Numbered from the stretch's first letter, positions 1 to 8,711 are shown. The stretch is 43,441 bases of DNA from an uncultured Collinsella sp. (GCA_934654605.1 CAKUGH010000011.1:1-43441); one strand, 5' to 3'. The notes: generated by a model not told the origin, from the sequence alone. Numbers and translations: made by a program.

Positions 1-9
1 TGGCGAAAC

Positions 10-507
10 CTATTCCTCGCAGGGAAGGTCGCGCAGGGCCCGGCGCTCAAAGATACGGAAGATCTGCGTATACCACAGGTCCTGAGTTGCCTGCGGCTTT
101 ACCAGGATAGTGTCAACGCCGGCAAAATTGCCGCTCCACACGTCCGTGTAGAGCTGGTCGCCGATCAGCACGGCATCGTCGGCCGTGGCGCCCAGGCGCT
201 TAAGTCCTGCCTTGAGGGCAAACGGCGCCGGCTTCATGGCGTGGCTGATGGCCTCGAGCCCCAGCTCGCGGGCAGACGCCATGACCTGGTCGCGATGCCA
301 GTTATTGGACACCATACACAGTTTAAAGCCCTTGGCATGGGCGGCTTGGAGCCAAGCGGAAACCGCGGCGGGAACCTGCTCGGTATCACGCGGAACCAGG
401 GTGTTGTCGCGGTCGAGCAGAATGGCTCGCTTGCCGTCGGCCCACAGGGTATCGAGGTCGATGCGATCGACCGAGGCAACATATCGTTTGGGGCTAAAAA
501 TCCTCAT
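10..507 (-). CDS. yqeG: YqeG family HAD-IIIA phosphatase
   Basis: A 165-residue protein of the HAD superfamily, subclass IIIA. Visible motifs are DRDNT (residues 32-36, the two catalytic aspartates), VSNN (66-69, motif II) and GDQLYTD near residue 115 (motif IV). The family is a small cytosolic phosphatase whose substrate is not firmly established. I chose the ATG at 507. A TTG at 519 would add four residues and overlap mltG. The gene follows mltG directly, so the two are probably co-transcribed. The family assignment is firm; the substrate is unknown. Confidence 0.9.
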   Translation of the reverse strand: MRIFSPKRYVASVDRIDLDTLWADGKRAILLDRDNTLVPRDTEQVPAAVSAWLQAAHAKGFKLCMVSNNWHRDQVMASARELGLEAISHAMKPAPFALKAGLKRLGATADDAVLIGDQLYTDVWSGNFAGVDTILVKPQATQDLWYTQIFRIFERRALRDLPCEE

Positions 508-509
508 GA

Positions 510-1901
510 TCAATTCCAAGACTGTTGATGCTCTTCGTAAGTCTTCGAGAAATACTCCTCGTCCTGCGTAATGTAGAAATACAGGTCATCGGAGTCGGTC
601 GGCTCAAGCGTGGCCTTGAGCGCCTCGAGCGACGGAGAGCAGATGGGCGTGGGCGGCAGGCCCTCGTGCTTGTATGTGTTATACGGGCTATCGCTTTGCA
701 GGTCATCGGCGGTAACCTCGCCACCAGTGACATACATCATAGTCGCATCGCTGTTGAGATAGCACAGGCCATCGAGCTTACCCGCCAGGCGGTTATAGAA
801 AACCGAGGCAACGTGTGCGCGTTGATCGGCGTTGAGGCCCTCACGCTCGACGATGGAGGCAAGGTTAACGATGTCGTAATCGGACATCTCCACACCGTAG
901 CGCTCCTTGATCTTGGCCTCGCAGCTGGCAAAGTCGAGCGACTTGTACTCGGTGTTGAACTGGTCGAGCATGGCGCGAATCACGTCATCGGCAGACGGGT
1001 CCTTGCCAAGCGAATACGTCTTGGGAAACAGGAAGCCCTCAAGCGAATCATTTGCAGCGCCTTCGAGGAAGCCATAGTCCTTCACATAGTTGGAGGCCTT
1101 TGCCTGATTGAGGAAGTCCTCCTTGGAGATGCTGTCGTATGCCGCGGCCACGCGATCGGCAACCTGGTCGACCGTCAGGCCCTCAGGAATCGTCAGGGCA
1201 TCGGAGCCCGCATTGGGGCCTTCCATGAGCTGCTGGACGACCTTGGTCGCGTCCATGAGCGTGGTAAACGAGTAGGTGCCAGGCTTGAGCGACATGTCGG
1301 CGTTGAGCTTTTTGACCGCCGCGTAATACTCCTTGGGATTCTCGACGATATGGTTCTCGGAAAGGATCGAGGCGATGGTATCGCCCGATGCACCCTCGGG
1401 AATCGTGATCGTGACCTGCTGGCCGGCAGCAACCTTCGTATCCTCACCGGCAAAGAAGCCCTTGACGGCTGGCACGACAAAGAAGGCAATCGCAGCAAGC
1501 GCGAGCACGGCTACCACGGTGCCGATAATCATGGGCACCGGGGAGCTCTTCTTTTTGGTACCACGGCGAGTGTGCGTGTTATAGCTCGAGCGCGTGGCCG
1601 GAGCTACACCATGAGTGCCATGAGAACGATGTGCGTGCGTGTGCGACTGAGGAGCCTGCGCGCGCTGCGTAGGAGCCTGCTGCTTAAAGCGAGCGCCGCC
1701 AGCGGGCTGCGCGGGACGAGCGGCAGGCTGTTGAGTAGCACGCTGAGTTGGCTGAGCGGCACGCGAGGAGGACTGCGCCGGACGCGCAACAGGCTGAGCC
1801 GCACGTTGCGTCGGCTGCACCGGACGCTGACCGGGCTGTGCGGGGCGCGGTGCGGGCTGACCCTGGCGATTCGGCTGGCGCGGATCGGAAGCGCTAGACA
1901 T
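510..1901 (-). CDS. mltG: Endolytic murein transglycosylase MltG (YceG-like)
   Basis: A 463-residue single-pass membrane protein that cleaves nascent peptidoglycan strands and so sets glycan chain length. Residues 1-120 are a disordered, cytoplasmic Gln/Ala/Pro/Arg-rich tail with imperfect AQP-type repeats, ending in the basic RRGTKKK. A hydrophobic helix spans about 122-145. The extracellular YceG domain follows, with a LysM-like stretch near 162-185 and the catalytic glutamate in SIVEREG (E352). The start ATG overlaps the end of ruvX by 8 nt and has a good GAGGAGG ribosome site inside ruvX. The long N-terminal tail is unlike the short one in E. coli but common in actinobacteria. Confidence 0.95.
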   Translation of the reverse strand: MSSASDPRQPNRQGQPAPRPAQPGQRPVQPTQRAAQPVARPAQSSSRAAQPTQRATQQPAARPAQPAGGARFKQQAPTQRAQAPQSHTHAHRSHGTHGVAPATRSSYNTHTRRGTKKKSSPVPMIIGTVVAVLALAAIAFFVVPAVKGFFAGEDTKVAAGQQVTITIPEGASGDTIASILSENHIVENPKEYYAAVKKLNADMSLKPGTYSFTTLMDATKVVQQLMEGPNAGSDALTIPEGLTVDQVADRVAAAYDSISKEDFLNQAKASNYVKDYGFLEGAANDSLEGFLFPKTYSLGKDPSADDVIRAMLDQFNTEYKSLDFASCEAKIKERYGVEMSDYDIVNLASIVEREGLNADQRAHVASVFYNRLAGKLDGLCYLNSDATMMYVTGGEVTADDLQSDSPYNTYKHEGLPPTPICSPSLEALKATLEPTDSDDLYFYITQDEEYFSKTYEEHQQSWN

Positions 1902-2322
1902 GCTGGACCTCCTCGTTCTTGCGATCGAGCCACGTCTGCAAAAACAGGCTGGCGGCGATCATGTCAATTTTGCCCCTCATCTGCTTTTCGTTGAGCCCCT
2001 GCTCGCGCAGGATGCGCTTGGCCTCTTGCGAGGACAGACGCTCGTCCTCAAACTCCAGCGGAAGATCGAGCTCGTCGGCAATCTTTTGGGCCACGGCGGC
2101 GACGCGCTCGGCCTGGGGACCAGGCTCACCGGCCATGGTCAGGGGACGTCCGCTTACCAGAATGTCGGGCTCATAGTCCTCGACCAGGTAGCGAAACGTC
2201 TTGGCCATACCAGTGACCTCGGCAGCCGGGAGCACCTTGACGGGCATCGCCATCTTGCCATCACGGCTCGAGACGGCAATGCCAATCCTGGTCTCCCCTA
2301 TGTCCAGTGCGAGCGCGACCAC
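1894..2322 (-). CDS. ruvX: Putative pre-16S rRNA nuclease / Holliday junction resolvase RuvX (YqgF)
   Basis: A 142-residue RNase H-fold protein of the YqgF family, with the N-terminal LALDIGETRIGIAVS motif carrying the first metal-binding aspartate. DERLSSQEA, near residue 95, carries the next acidic group, and the C-terminal KIDMIAAS supplies the last. The family matures the 16S rRNA 5' end and has also been proposed to resolve Holliday junctions. It starts at a GTG 17 nt after alaS and overlaps mltG by 8 nt. The order alaS-ruvX-mltG is common in actinobacteria and Firmicutes and suggests one transcript. Confidence 0.93.
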   Translation of the reverse strand: MVALALDIGETRIGIAVSSRDGKMAMPVKVLPAAEVTGMAKTFRYLVEDYEPDILVSGRPLTMAGEPGPQAERVAAVAQKIADELDLPLEFEDERLSSQEAKRILREQGLNEKQMRGKIDMIAASLFLQTWLDRKNEEVQHV

Positions 2323-2339
2323 AGCGACTACTTAGGTTC

Positions 2340-4997
2340 TTAGGCGCCGAGCGCGGTCTTGGCGGCCGCGAGGGCATCGGCGATACCGGCGGCGTTCTTG
2401 CCACCGGCCTGGGCCATGTTGGGACGACCGCCACCGCGACCGTCGACCAGGCCCGCGATCTGCTTGATCACGTTACCGGCGTGGAAACCGGCCTTAACGG
2501 CATCGTCAGAGCCGGCGGCGAGCAGGGCCGGGGTGCCCTTCTCGGTCACACTGGCGACGACGCAGGCGACGGGGCCGGCAACCTTCTGGTGCACGGTATC
2601 CCACACGTTGCGCAGATCAGCGGCCTCGAGACCCTGAAGCTCGGCGACAACGAGCTTGTAGCCGTCGAGCTCGACAGCGGCGTCGATGGCGCCGGAGATG
2701 GCATCGGAGGAGCCACCGGTGAGCGCCTTCTTGAGCTTGTTGGAAGTCTCACGCAGCTCGGCCTGCAGGTTCTCCACGCGCGCCGGGACCTCGTCGACGC
2801 GGCACTTGAGCGCAGCGGCAGCGGCGTCAACGAGCGCCAGGCGGTCGGCCATGTAGTCGAGCGCGCCCTTGGAGGTCACGGCCTCGATACGGCGGACGTT
2901 CGAGCCCGTGGAGGACTCGGAAATGATCTTGAACAGGCCGATCTCGGCAGTGTTGGCGGCATGCGTACCACCGCAGAGCTCGCGGGAGAACGGCTGGTCC
3001 TCGGCGCCCACGGAGACGACGCGGACGACGTCGCCGTACTTCTCGCCAAACAGGGCGACAGCACCGGCAGCCTTGGCCTCGTCGATGCCCATGACGCGGG
3101 TCACGACCGGCTTGGAAGCAAAGATCTGCTGGTTGACCAGGTCCTCAACAGCCTTGAGCTGCTCGGAGGACAGGGCCTCGAAGTGCGTGAAGTCAAAGCG
3201 CAGGTGCTCGGGCGTCACGAGCGAGCCGGCCTGGGAGACATGCTCGCCCAGGACCTGCTTAAGGGCGGCGTCGAGCAGGTGCGTTGCGGTGTGGTTGCGG
3301 CGCAGGAAGCCACGGCGCTCGGCGTCGAGCGCGGCGGTCACGGCAGCACCGACGGTCAGCGTGCCCTCGGCGACATGCGCAACGTGGGCATACAGGCCGT
3401 TGTGGTTCTTGGTGTCGGAAACGGTCAGCACAACGCCCTCGGCGGAAAGCTCGCCGGCGTCGCCCTGCTGGCCACCCATCTCGGCATAGAACGGGGTGCG
3501 GTCAAGCACGACCTCGACGTCCTCGCCGGCGGCAGCGGACTCGACGGACTCGCCGTTGCGCACGATGGCGACAACCTTGGCGCCCTCGATCACATCGTTG
3601 TCATAGCCGTCGAACTCGGTCGCGGCGACCTTATCGGAAAGCTCGACCCACACGTCGTTGAAGCTGCCCCAGGCATCGCCCTTGGCGTTGGCGCGGGCGC
3701 GGGCCTTCTGGTCCTCCATGCAGGCGGTAAAGCCGTCCATGTCAACGTCGTGACCAGCGGTGCCGGCGATCTCGACGGTCAGGTCGATGGGGAAACCAAA
3801 GGTGTCGTGAAGCTTAAAGGCAACATCGCCCGGAAGGACAGCGCCCTCGGCGAGTGCGGTCAGGGCCTCGTCCAGGTAGACGCGGCCGTTATCGAGCGTC
3901 GTGGAGAAGCGCTCCTCCTCGGAGGCGACGATGCCCTTAACGAGCGCGACGTTCTTGAGCAGCTCGGGATAGGCCTCGCCCATCTGAGCGTTGACCTCAT
4001 CGATGAACTTGGTCAGGAAGGCGCCCTCGATGCCCAGCAGGCGGCCGTGGAACACGGCGCGGCGGAGCAGGCGGCGCAGGACGTACTCGCGACCCTCGTT
4101 GCCGGGCAGGATGCCGTCGGAAATCATGAAGTCGACGGCACGGGAGTGGTCGGCGATAATGCGCAGAGAGCGGCTGGCACCGGAGTAGTCGTCGGCGACA
4201 TAGGTCTTGCCGCTGATCTCCTCGCCCAGTTTAATGAGGTGCTGCATCAGATCGCCATCGTAGTTGGCGGTCTTGTGCTGCATGATAGCGGCCATGCGCT
4301 CCAGGCCCATGCCCGTATCGAGGTTGCGGTGCGGCAGCTCCGGCATGGAGCCGTCCTCCTGGCGGTCGTACTGGGTAAACACGAGGTTCCAGAACTCCAG
4401 GAAGCGGTCGCAGTCGCAACCGGGCTTGCAGTCGGGCTTGCCGCAGCCGACCTCCTCGCCCATATCAAAGTAAATCTCGGAGCACGGACCGCAGGGGCCG
4501 GTGGGGCCAGCAGCCCAGAAGTTGTCGTCCTCGCCCAGACGGGAGATGTGGTCCTCGGCAACGCCCAGGGAACGCCACACGTCGTGGGTCTCATCGTCCT
4601 CGGTAAAGACGGTGAAGTACAGGCGGTCGAGCGGCAGCTTGAACTCCTTGGTAATGAGCTCAAAAGCCCAGGCGCATGCCTGCTGCTTGGAGACGCCACC
4701 AAAGGAGAAATCGCCGAGCATCTCGAAGAAGGACAGGTGACGGCCATCCTCGCCGATGCAATTGATATCGTTGGTGCGGACGCACTTCTGGCAGGAGATC
4801 GCGCCGATCTCCTTCATGGTCTTCTTGCCCTGGTAGTACTCCTTAAACTGGTTCATGCCGGCGTTGGCAAGCAGCAGCGAAGGATCGTCGGGAACGAGGG
4901 ACGAAGAAGGATAGAGCTTAAGACCGCGCTCCTCAAAGAAGTTGAGGAACTTAGAGCGGATCTCGGCCGTAGTCATTGACGGGTAGTCAGCACTCAT
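2340..4997 (-). CDS. alaS: Alanine--tRNA ligase
   Basis: A class II aminoacyl-tRNA synthetase of 885 residues, full length for the family. The N-terminal catalytic core is present. The editing domain carries HTATH and CGGTH, the zinc-binding and mischarge-clearing site, followed by a C-terminal DHHA1-type region rich in glycine (DGRGGGRPNMAQAGG). The ATG at 4997 is preferred over an upstream in-frame ATG at 5087 because it starts the conserved MTTAEIRSKFLNFF region and has a GAGGAG ribosome site 9 nt upstream. The 90-nt upstream extension would run back to the edge of a hairpin terminator. No T-box was seen in its leader. Confidence 0.97.
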   Translation of the reverse strand: MSADYPSMTTAEIRSKFLNFFEERGLKLYPSSSLVPDDPSLLLANAGMNQFKEYYQGKKTMKEIGAISCQKCVRTNDINCIGEDGRHLSFFEMLGDFSFGGVSKQQACAWAFELITKEFKLPLDRLYFTVFTEDDETHDVWRSLGVAEDHISRLGEDDNFWAAGPTGPCGPCSEIYFDMGEEVGCGKPDCKPGCDCDRFLEFWNLVFTQYDRQEDGSMPELPHRNLDTGMGLERMAAIMQHKTANYDGDLMQHLIKLGEEISGKTYVADDYSGASRSLRIIADHSRAVDFMISDGILPGNEGREYVLRRLLRRAVFHGRLLGIEGAFLTKFIDEVNAQMGEAYPELLKNVALVKGIVASEEERFSTTLDNGRVYLDEALTALAEGAVLPGDVAFKLHDTFGFPIDLTVEIAGTAGHDVDMDGFTACMEDQKARARANAKGDAWGSFNDVWVELSDKVAATEFDGYDNDVIEGAKVVAIVRNGESVESAAAGEDVEVVLDRTPFYAEMGGQQGDAGELSAEGVVLTVSDTKNHNGLYAHVAHVAEGTLTVGAAVTAALDAERRGFLRRNHTATHLLDAALKQVLGEHVSQAGSLVTPEHLRFDFTHFEALSSEQLKAVEDLVNQQIFASKPVVTRVMGIDEAKAAGAVALFGEKYGDVVRVVSVGAEDQPFSRELCGGTHAANTAEIGLFKIISESSTGSNVRRIEAVTSKGALDYMADRLALVDAAAAALKCRVDEVPARVENLQAELRETSNKLKKALTGGSSDAISGAIDAAVELDGYKLVVAELQGLEAADLRNVWDTVHQKVAGPVACVVASVTEKGTPALLAAGSDDAVKAGFHAGNVIKQIAGLVDGRGGGRPNMAQAGGKNAAGIADALAAAKTALGA

Positions 4998-5068
4998 AGA
5001 GGGAATCTCCTCGGTTTCACATCGAAACAGTTCAAACGTAACGATATTACCATCCCACCGCCCCAGTG

Positions 5069-5099
5069 CAAAAAAGAGGGCCGCCAAACAGCGACCCTC
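5069..5099 (-). terminator. Rho-independent terminator or leader attenuator upstream of alaS
   Basis: Read on the minus strand, GAGGGTCGC and GCGGCCCTC form a 9-bp stem with one G-U pair and a short loop, followed directly by six T. It works only in the minus direction. It lies about 70 nt before the alaS start, between alaS and the divergent small gene. It could stop readthrough from the AI-2E transporter gene or attenuate alaS. Confidence 0.7.
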
Positions 5100-5136
5100 C
5101 AGCGAAAGTGCATGTTATTTTGGACAGTCATATTCT

Positions 5137-5164
5137 TTGAAAAAAAAAATGGCTGCTGTAGAAT
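5137..5164 (+). promoter_or_regulatory. Sigma-70-type promoter for the small membrane protein
   Basis: TTGAAA at 5137-5142 and TAGAAT at 5159-5164 are separated by 16 bp, much of it an A-tract. The predicted start is about 26 nt before the ATG. This is the closest match to the housekeeping consensus that I see in the window. Confidence 0.65.
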
Positions 5165-5196
5165 TACATATAAGACTTATCCGGGAGGAGCGATCG

Positions 5197-5436
5197 ATGA
5201 AAAGCAAACGATTTGTCCTTAATGCACTTCTGGTAGTAGCACTTTTAGTGCTTTTGGCTTTCACCTGCTGGTACGCAAACCAACCAGCATTTGGCTACGT
5301 ATTGTATGCAGTAATGTCCGGCGATAAGACTTATTACGCTCTGCACGCAATTGACGTTCTCTTTTTCTATGTAGCTGGCCCCTTATCAATCGCCTTGCTC
5401 GCGTTTCTTGTCATTTACAACATCAAGAAACGCTAA
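5197..5436 (+). CDS. Small two-helix membrane protein of unknown function
   Basis: A 79-residue hydrophobic protein. One membrane segment spans about residues 7-26, followed by a short polar stretch with YANQP and SGDKTYYAL, and a second segment spans about 52-74 ending in the basic IKKR. I do not recognise a family. The ATG at 5197 follows a GGGAGGAG ribosome site by 6 nt, so it is preferred over an in-frame ATG at 5137 that lies inside the promoter. The gene is much more AT-rich than its neighbours, is on the opposite strand, and has its own promoter. Together these suggest recent acquisition or an orphan gene. No terminator is visible after it. Confidence 0.7.
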   Translation: MKSKRFVLNALLVVALLVLLAFTCWYANQPAFGYVLYAVMSGDKTYYALHAIDVLFFYVAGPLSIALLAFLVIYNIKKR

Positions 5437-5442
5437 CAAGAT

Positions 5443-6858
5443 CTATTTGGAATCCGAATCGTCCATGGAGCCGTCGATGCCGGTTTTGGTGTCGTCGTCA
5501 GAGCTGGAATCGTCGTCCTTGGCGAAGGGGTTCTTGAAGAAACCCGTGGCGTCGGGCTGCAGACCCGAAAGCTTAATCCAAGGGTTATCGAGCTCGGGCT
5601 TGGGCATGGCCTGGGCCTCGGGAGCGGTCTCGTTGCCGATGAGCTCAGACTCATAGATGAAGGTATCGTCACCGAGTGCGTCGTAGGCGGCGACCGGGTT
5701 GCCCTCGGCATCGCGATACGGCGTGCCCTTAAACACGGCGCCGTCGTAGGCCACGAGCTGGCGACCGGTCTCGTTCTCGAAGTAATACACAAAGATGCCC
5801 TTGAGCGCTGCGCACAGCGGAATGGCAATGACCATGCCGATGGGACCCATGAGCGCCGAACCAATAACGAGCGCCGTCAGACTCATGATGGGATGTACCT
5901 GGACCGAGCTCTGCATGACCTTGGGCGAAATCACGTTATCGGTGATATTTTGCGCGACCATCGTCACGATGAGCGTCCACAACGCCAGCATGGGGCTGAA
6001 CATAAAGCCGAGGACTGTAGCAATTGCAGCGCTTACCCAGGGACCGACGACCGGAACCAAGTGCATGATGCCGGTAAAGATAGCCATGAGTGCCGCATAC
6101 GGATGCCCGATGATCGTGAAGCCAATAAAGGCTAAAATGCCGCCGCAGATGGACGTCACGACCATGCCACGCATGTAGCCACCAACGGAGCGCGAAAGAA
6201 TGGCGACCATAAAGCGATACGAGGTCTCCTTTTCCTGGCCGAGGATGGTGCAAACCTCATGGTGCATGCGGGGATAATCGCAGGCAAGCCAGTAGGCAAG
6301 CACCAGACCAAGGAAAATGACGAACAGCTGCGAGGCCGTGTTGGTAATGAGCGGGAACACGCCACGGCCAAGTTCAGCGGCAATCTGGGAAACATACTTC
6401 GATGCCACGGTAACGAGCGACGACAGATTATCGTCCAAGTACTCCTTGAGCGGCGTGTTGTTGAGCGTCTTCGCACGTGAGACCATCTCGTTGAGGTCGC
6501 CACCCGCAGCGCGCAGCTGCTCGGGCAGGCGGCTCAAGACCTCCATGATCTGGCCGAACAGAATCGGCGACAGGATGCAGACGACGCCGACAAGCACGGC
6601 AACGACCACGATAAGCGCGATGAGCGAACCGATGCCGCGATTCACGCCGTGATGCTCGAGCCAATTGGTAATCGGCGACATCACAAAGGCGATGATGGAA
6701 CCGACGGCAAGAAACTCAATAACCGGCGCCAAGATGCCCATGAGGTTGAAGATGACGGCAGCAATCACAATGCAGCCGACAACGGCCCAGATGCGCAGGG
6801 TCAGAACACGGGTATCGCGCAACGCGCGGTCGGTTTGTTGTTGGGGGTGCTCACTCAT
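5443..6858 (-). CDS. AI-2E family transporter (PerM/TqsA-like)
   Basis: A 471-residue polytopic membrane protein of the AI-2E transporter family. About eight hydrophobic segments lie between residues 20 and 350, with the characteristic central loop of amphipathic helices (ILSRLPEQL to GRGVFPL) and the motif GPIGMVIAIPLCAALK near the end of the domain. Family members export small molecules, autoinducer-2 or ions; the substrate cannot be read from sequence. The C-terminal 100 residues are cytoplasmic and end in a very acidic Asp/Ser tail. It overlaps the sigma factor gene by 4 nt (ATGA), so it is probably translated from the same message. Confidence 0.88.
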   Translation of the reverse strand: MSEHPQQQTDRALRDTRVLTLRIWAVVGCIVIAAVIFNLMGILAPVIEFLAVGSIIAFVMSPITNWLEHHGVNRGIGSLIALIVVVAVLVGVVCILSPILFGQIMEVLSRLPEQLRAAGGDLNEMVSRAKTLNNTPLKEYLDDNLSSLVTVASKYVSQIAAELGRGVFPLITNTASQLFVIFLGLVLAYWLACDYPRMHHEVCTILGQEKETSYRFMVAILSRSVGGYMRGMVVTSICGGILAFIGFTIIGHPYAALMAIFTGIMHLVPVVGPWVSAAIATVLGFMFSPMLALWTLIVTMVAQNITDNVISPKVMQSSVQVHPIMSLTALVIGSALMGPIGMVIAIPLCAALKGIFVYYFENETGRQLVAYDGAVFKGTPYRDAEGNPVAAYDALGDDTFIYESELIGNETAPEAQAMPKPELDNPWIKLSGLQPDATGFFKNPFAKDDDSSSDDDTKTGIDGSMDDSDSK

Positions 6859-7646
6859 GAACGAATCATCACTCCGTCGGGGTCGATCTTGTCCTGAATC
6901 TTCTTAAGCGTGCGACGCAGCAGACGCGACACCTGCACCTGCGAGATGCCCAGCTTCTTGGCGATTTCGATCTGGGTCATGCCTTTCACAAAGCGCAGCT
7001 CGATCACCTCGCGCTCGCGCGGCGAGAAATCGCGGATGGCTTCCTCGATCACCAGACGGTCATCGGTAAAGTCAAGCTCATTGTCCTCGTCGGCATAGCG
7101 GTCGAGAATCGAGGGCGCATCGTCCGAATCGGACGCACCCGGAGCCTCGATGGGCACCGAGGTGTAGGCCGAGGAAGATTCCATGGCCTCCAGGACCTCA
7201 TCGACAGTTACGTCCAGATATTCGGCGATTTCCTCGACCTTGGGCGAGCGCTGCAGCTCGTTGGTGAGCTTATCGGTAGCCTGGTTGACCTTTGCCGAGA
7301 GCTCCTGCAGGCGACGCGGCACGCGCACACTCCAGCCCTTGTCGCGGAAGTGACGCTTGATCTCGCCCAGAATGGTGGGGGTGGCAAAGGTCGTAAACTC
7401 GAGCCCGCGCTCGGGGTCAAAGCGATCGATAGCCTTGAGCAAGCCCAGGTAGCCGACCTGCATAAGATCGTCGAGCGGCTCGCCGCGGTTCTTAAATTTA
7501 TTGGCAAGGAACCTTACCAGGTTCATATGGGACATGACGAGCTGCTCGCGGGCGTCCGGATCACCGGTCTCCTTGTAGCGACGAAACAGCTCGCGGGTTT
7601 TCTCCTTGTCCCAAGCGGTCTTACCGCTCCGGGAACGTTCGGTCAT
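6855..7646 (-). CDS. RNA polymerase sigma factor, SigB/SigF/SigG subfamily
   Basis: A 263-residue group 3 sigma factor. Region 2 contains DLMQVGYLGLLKAIDRFDP and FATPTILGEIKRHFRD, which bind the -10 element and core polymerase. Region 3 includes VPRRLQELSAKV. Region 4 ends with the helix-turn-helix MTQIEIAKKLGISQVQVSRL. The GEIKRHFRD signature points to the stress and sporulation SigB/F group. It starts 1 nt after an RsbW-like protein and overlaps the AI-2E transporter, so partner and target genes probably share its operon. No anti-anti-sigma (RsbV) gene is nearby. Its regulon here is unknown. Confidence 0.95.
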   Translation of the reverse strand: MTERSRSGKTAWDKEKTRELFRRYKETGDPDAREQLVMSHMNLVRFLANKFKNRGEPLDDLMQVGYLGLLKAIDRFDPERGLEFTTFATPTILGEIKRHFRDKGWSVRVPRRLQELSAKVNQATDKLTNELQRSPKVEEIAEYLDVTVDEVLEAMESSSAYTSVPIEAPGASDSDDAPSILDRYADEDNELDFTDDRLVIEEAIRDFSPREREVIELRFVKGMTQIEIAKKLGISQVQVSRLLRRTLKKIQDKIDPDGVMIRS

Positions 7647-7647
7647 A

Positions 7648-8025
7648 TTAGATATCCGCCTTGAGGTCGAGGGAAAGCGTTAGAGGCGCCGAGGTCTTTT
7701 CGTAGGAATCGCACACGCTCGCAAGAATGAGCTCGGCATACACAGCAGCCTGATCGTCTTCGTCAACCGTAGCCTGATCGCCAAAGGTAAAGATCATGCC
7801 AACGTGGGTCTCGTCGACATCGAAGTTGATGGTGATATCGTCGCAGTCAACTGCGGTACAACCGAAGATGAAGGCTTCCTCGGCAGCCATACGGATGTCC
7901 TCGATGCGATCGACGGACATAGAGCACAGGGCGCCGACGTTGGCGGCCGTCATGCGCACCAAGCGCGCGAGACGCGGATCGCCGGCAACGCTCAGCGTAA
8001 TGGGGCAGGTTGCTTCGCTATTCAT
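7648..8025 (-). CDS. RsbW/SpoIIAB-like anti-sigma factor with a degenerate ATPase site
   Basis: A 125-residue protein in the position of the anti-sigma kinase, directly before a SigB-type sigma gene. Residues 42-58 (EDIRMAAEEAFIFG) resemble the N-box helix of the family: the glutamate is kept, but the usual asparagine is replaced by a hydrophobic residue. The glycine-rich G1 and G2 boxes that hold ATP are not recognisable; around residues 92-105 there is QAAVYAELILASVC instead of a GGLG-type loop. It may bind the sigma factor without phosphorylating anything. The ATG at 8025 has a GAGGAG ribosome site and overlaps the upstream gene by 8 nt. Confidence 0.7.
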   Translation of the reverse strand: MNSEATCPITLSVAGDPRLARLVRMTAANVGALCSMSVDRIEDIRMAAEEAFIFGCTAVDCDDITINFDVDETHVGMIFTFGDQATVDEDDQAAVYAELILASVCDSYEKTSAPLTLSLDLKADI

Positions 8026-8611
8026 CGCAGGACTCCTCGGAGGTCTCGGCGGGTGTATAGGTGTAATACTGAGCCGGCTTAGCTGCAGACTTCGGAGCCG
8101 TATCTGCGTCATCGGCGGCCTCGTCCTCGGTCTCGCCGATCAGAACGCGCTCGGTAGGTTGCTCAGCCTCGGCGGCAGCAGCGGCAAGCTTGCGCTCGGC
8201 GTCGGCCGCAGGAGCCTTCACCTTATTGAAGAGCTTCTGTACTGCGCCGGCAGCAGAATCGGTCACACTCGAAACAGCGTTACTGGCCTCGGCCATGCTG
8301 CCCGTGACCTCAGAAATGTCGCGAACGACCGCCTCAACCTCAACGAGGTTGGACGTCAGGGCGTCTACGGCAGTCTTGCTCGACTTGAGCAGCGGCTCCA
8401 TCTGCGCCAGCGCGGGCGTGAGCTCGTCAACGGCTCCATCGAGCTTTGCGACCACGGGCTGCGCTTCGGCAATGGTGTTGTTGAGGTCGGTCACCGTCTT
8501 GTCGAGCGAATCGACAACGGTGCGGGTTTTGCGCAGGGTGAGCGCAAGCTCAACGACGGCCCACACGCCGGCAACAGCGAGCACCAGCAGGGCGATTTGA
8601 ATGGGACTCAT
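8018..8611 (-). CDS. DUF948 (YtxG-like) membrane-anchored coiled-coil protein
   Basis: A 197-residue protein. A single N-terminal membrane segment spans about residues 4-24, followed by heptad-rich helices to about 140 (RTVVDSLDKTVTDLNNTIAEA and later repeats), then an acidic and alanine-rich disordered tail. This is the DUF948 layout. In Bacillus the relative YtxG belongs to the SigB general stress regulon. Being first in the operon with the sigma module supports a stress-envelope role, but the exact function is unknown. The ATG has a GGGAGG ribosome site. Confidence 0.75.
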   Translation of the reverse strand: MSPIQIALLVLAVAGVWAVVELALTLRKTRTVVDSLDKTVTDLNNTIAEAQPVVAKLDGAVDELTPALAQMEPLLKSSKTAVDALTSNLVEVEAVVRDISEVTGSMAEASNAVSSVTDSAAGAVQKLFNKVKAPAADAERKLAAAAAEAEQPTERVLIGETEDEAADDADTAPKSAAKPAQYYTYTPAETSEESCDE

Positions 8612-8711
8612 ACAAGCCTCCCAAAGGAATCGAAATACAGACGCTTTTCATGGTACCCCAAAGGGAGCGGAACATGCCAAGGGCCACAGCGTGGGACAAA
8701 AATATCAGCAG

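Noticed and set aside
2307..4979. An 890-codon open frame antisense to alaS, and similar long frames opposite ileS (15099-18038), ftsH (20059-22326) and fakA (40931-43033)
   Set aside because: They are antisense to certain genes, have no family motifs and show shuffled low-complexity composition. High GC with strong codon bias opens such frames.
4998..5136. A T-box leader for alaS
   Set aside because: No GGTGG-type T-box sequence, AGAGAG motif or alternative antiterminator pairing was found before the hairpin.
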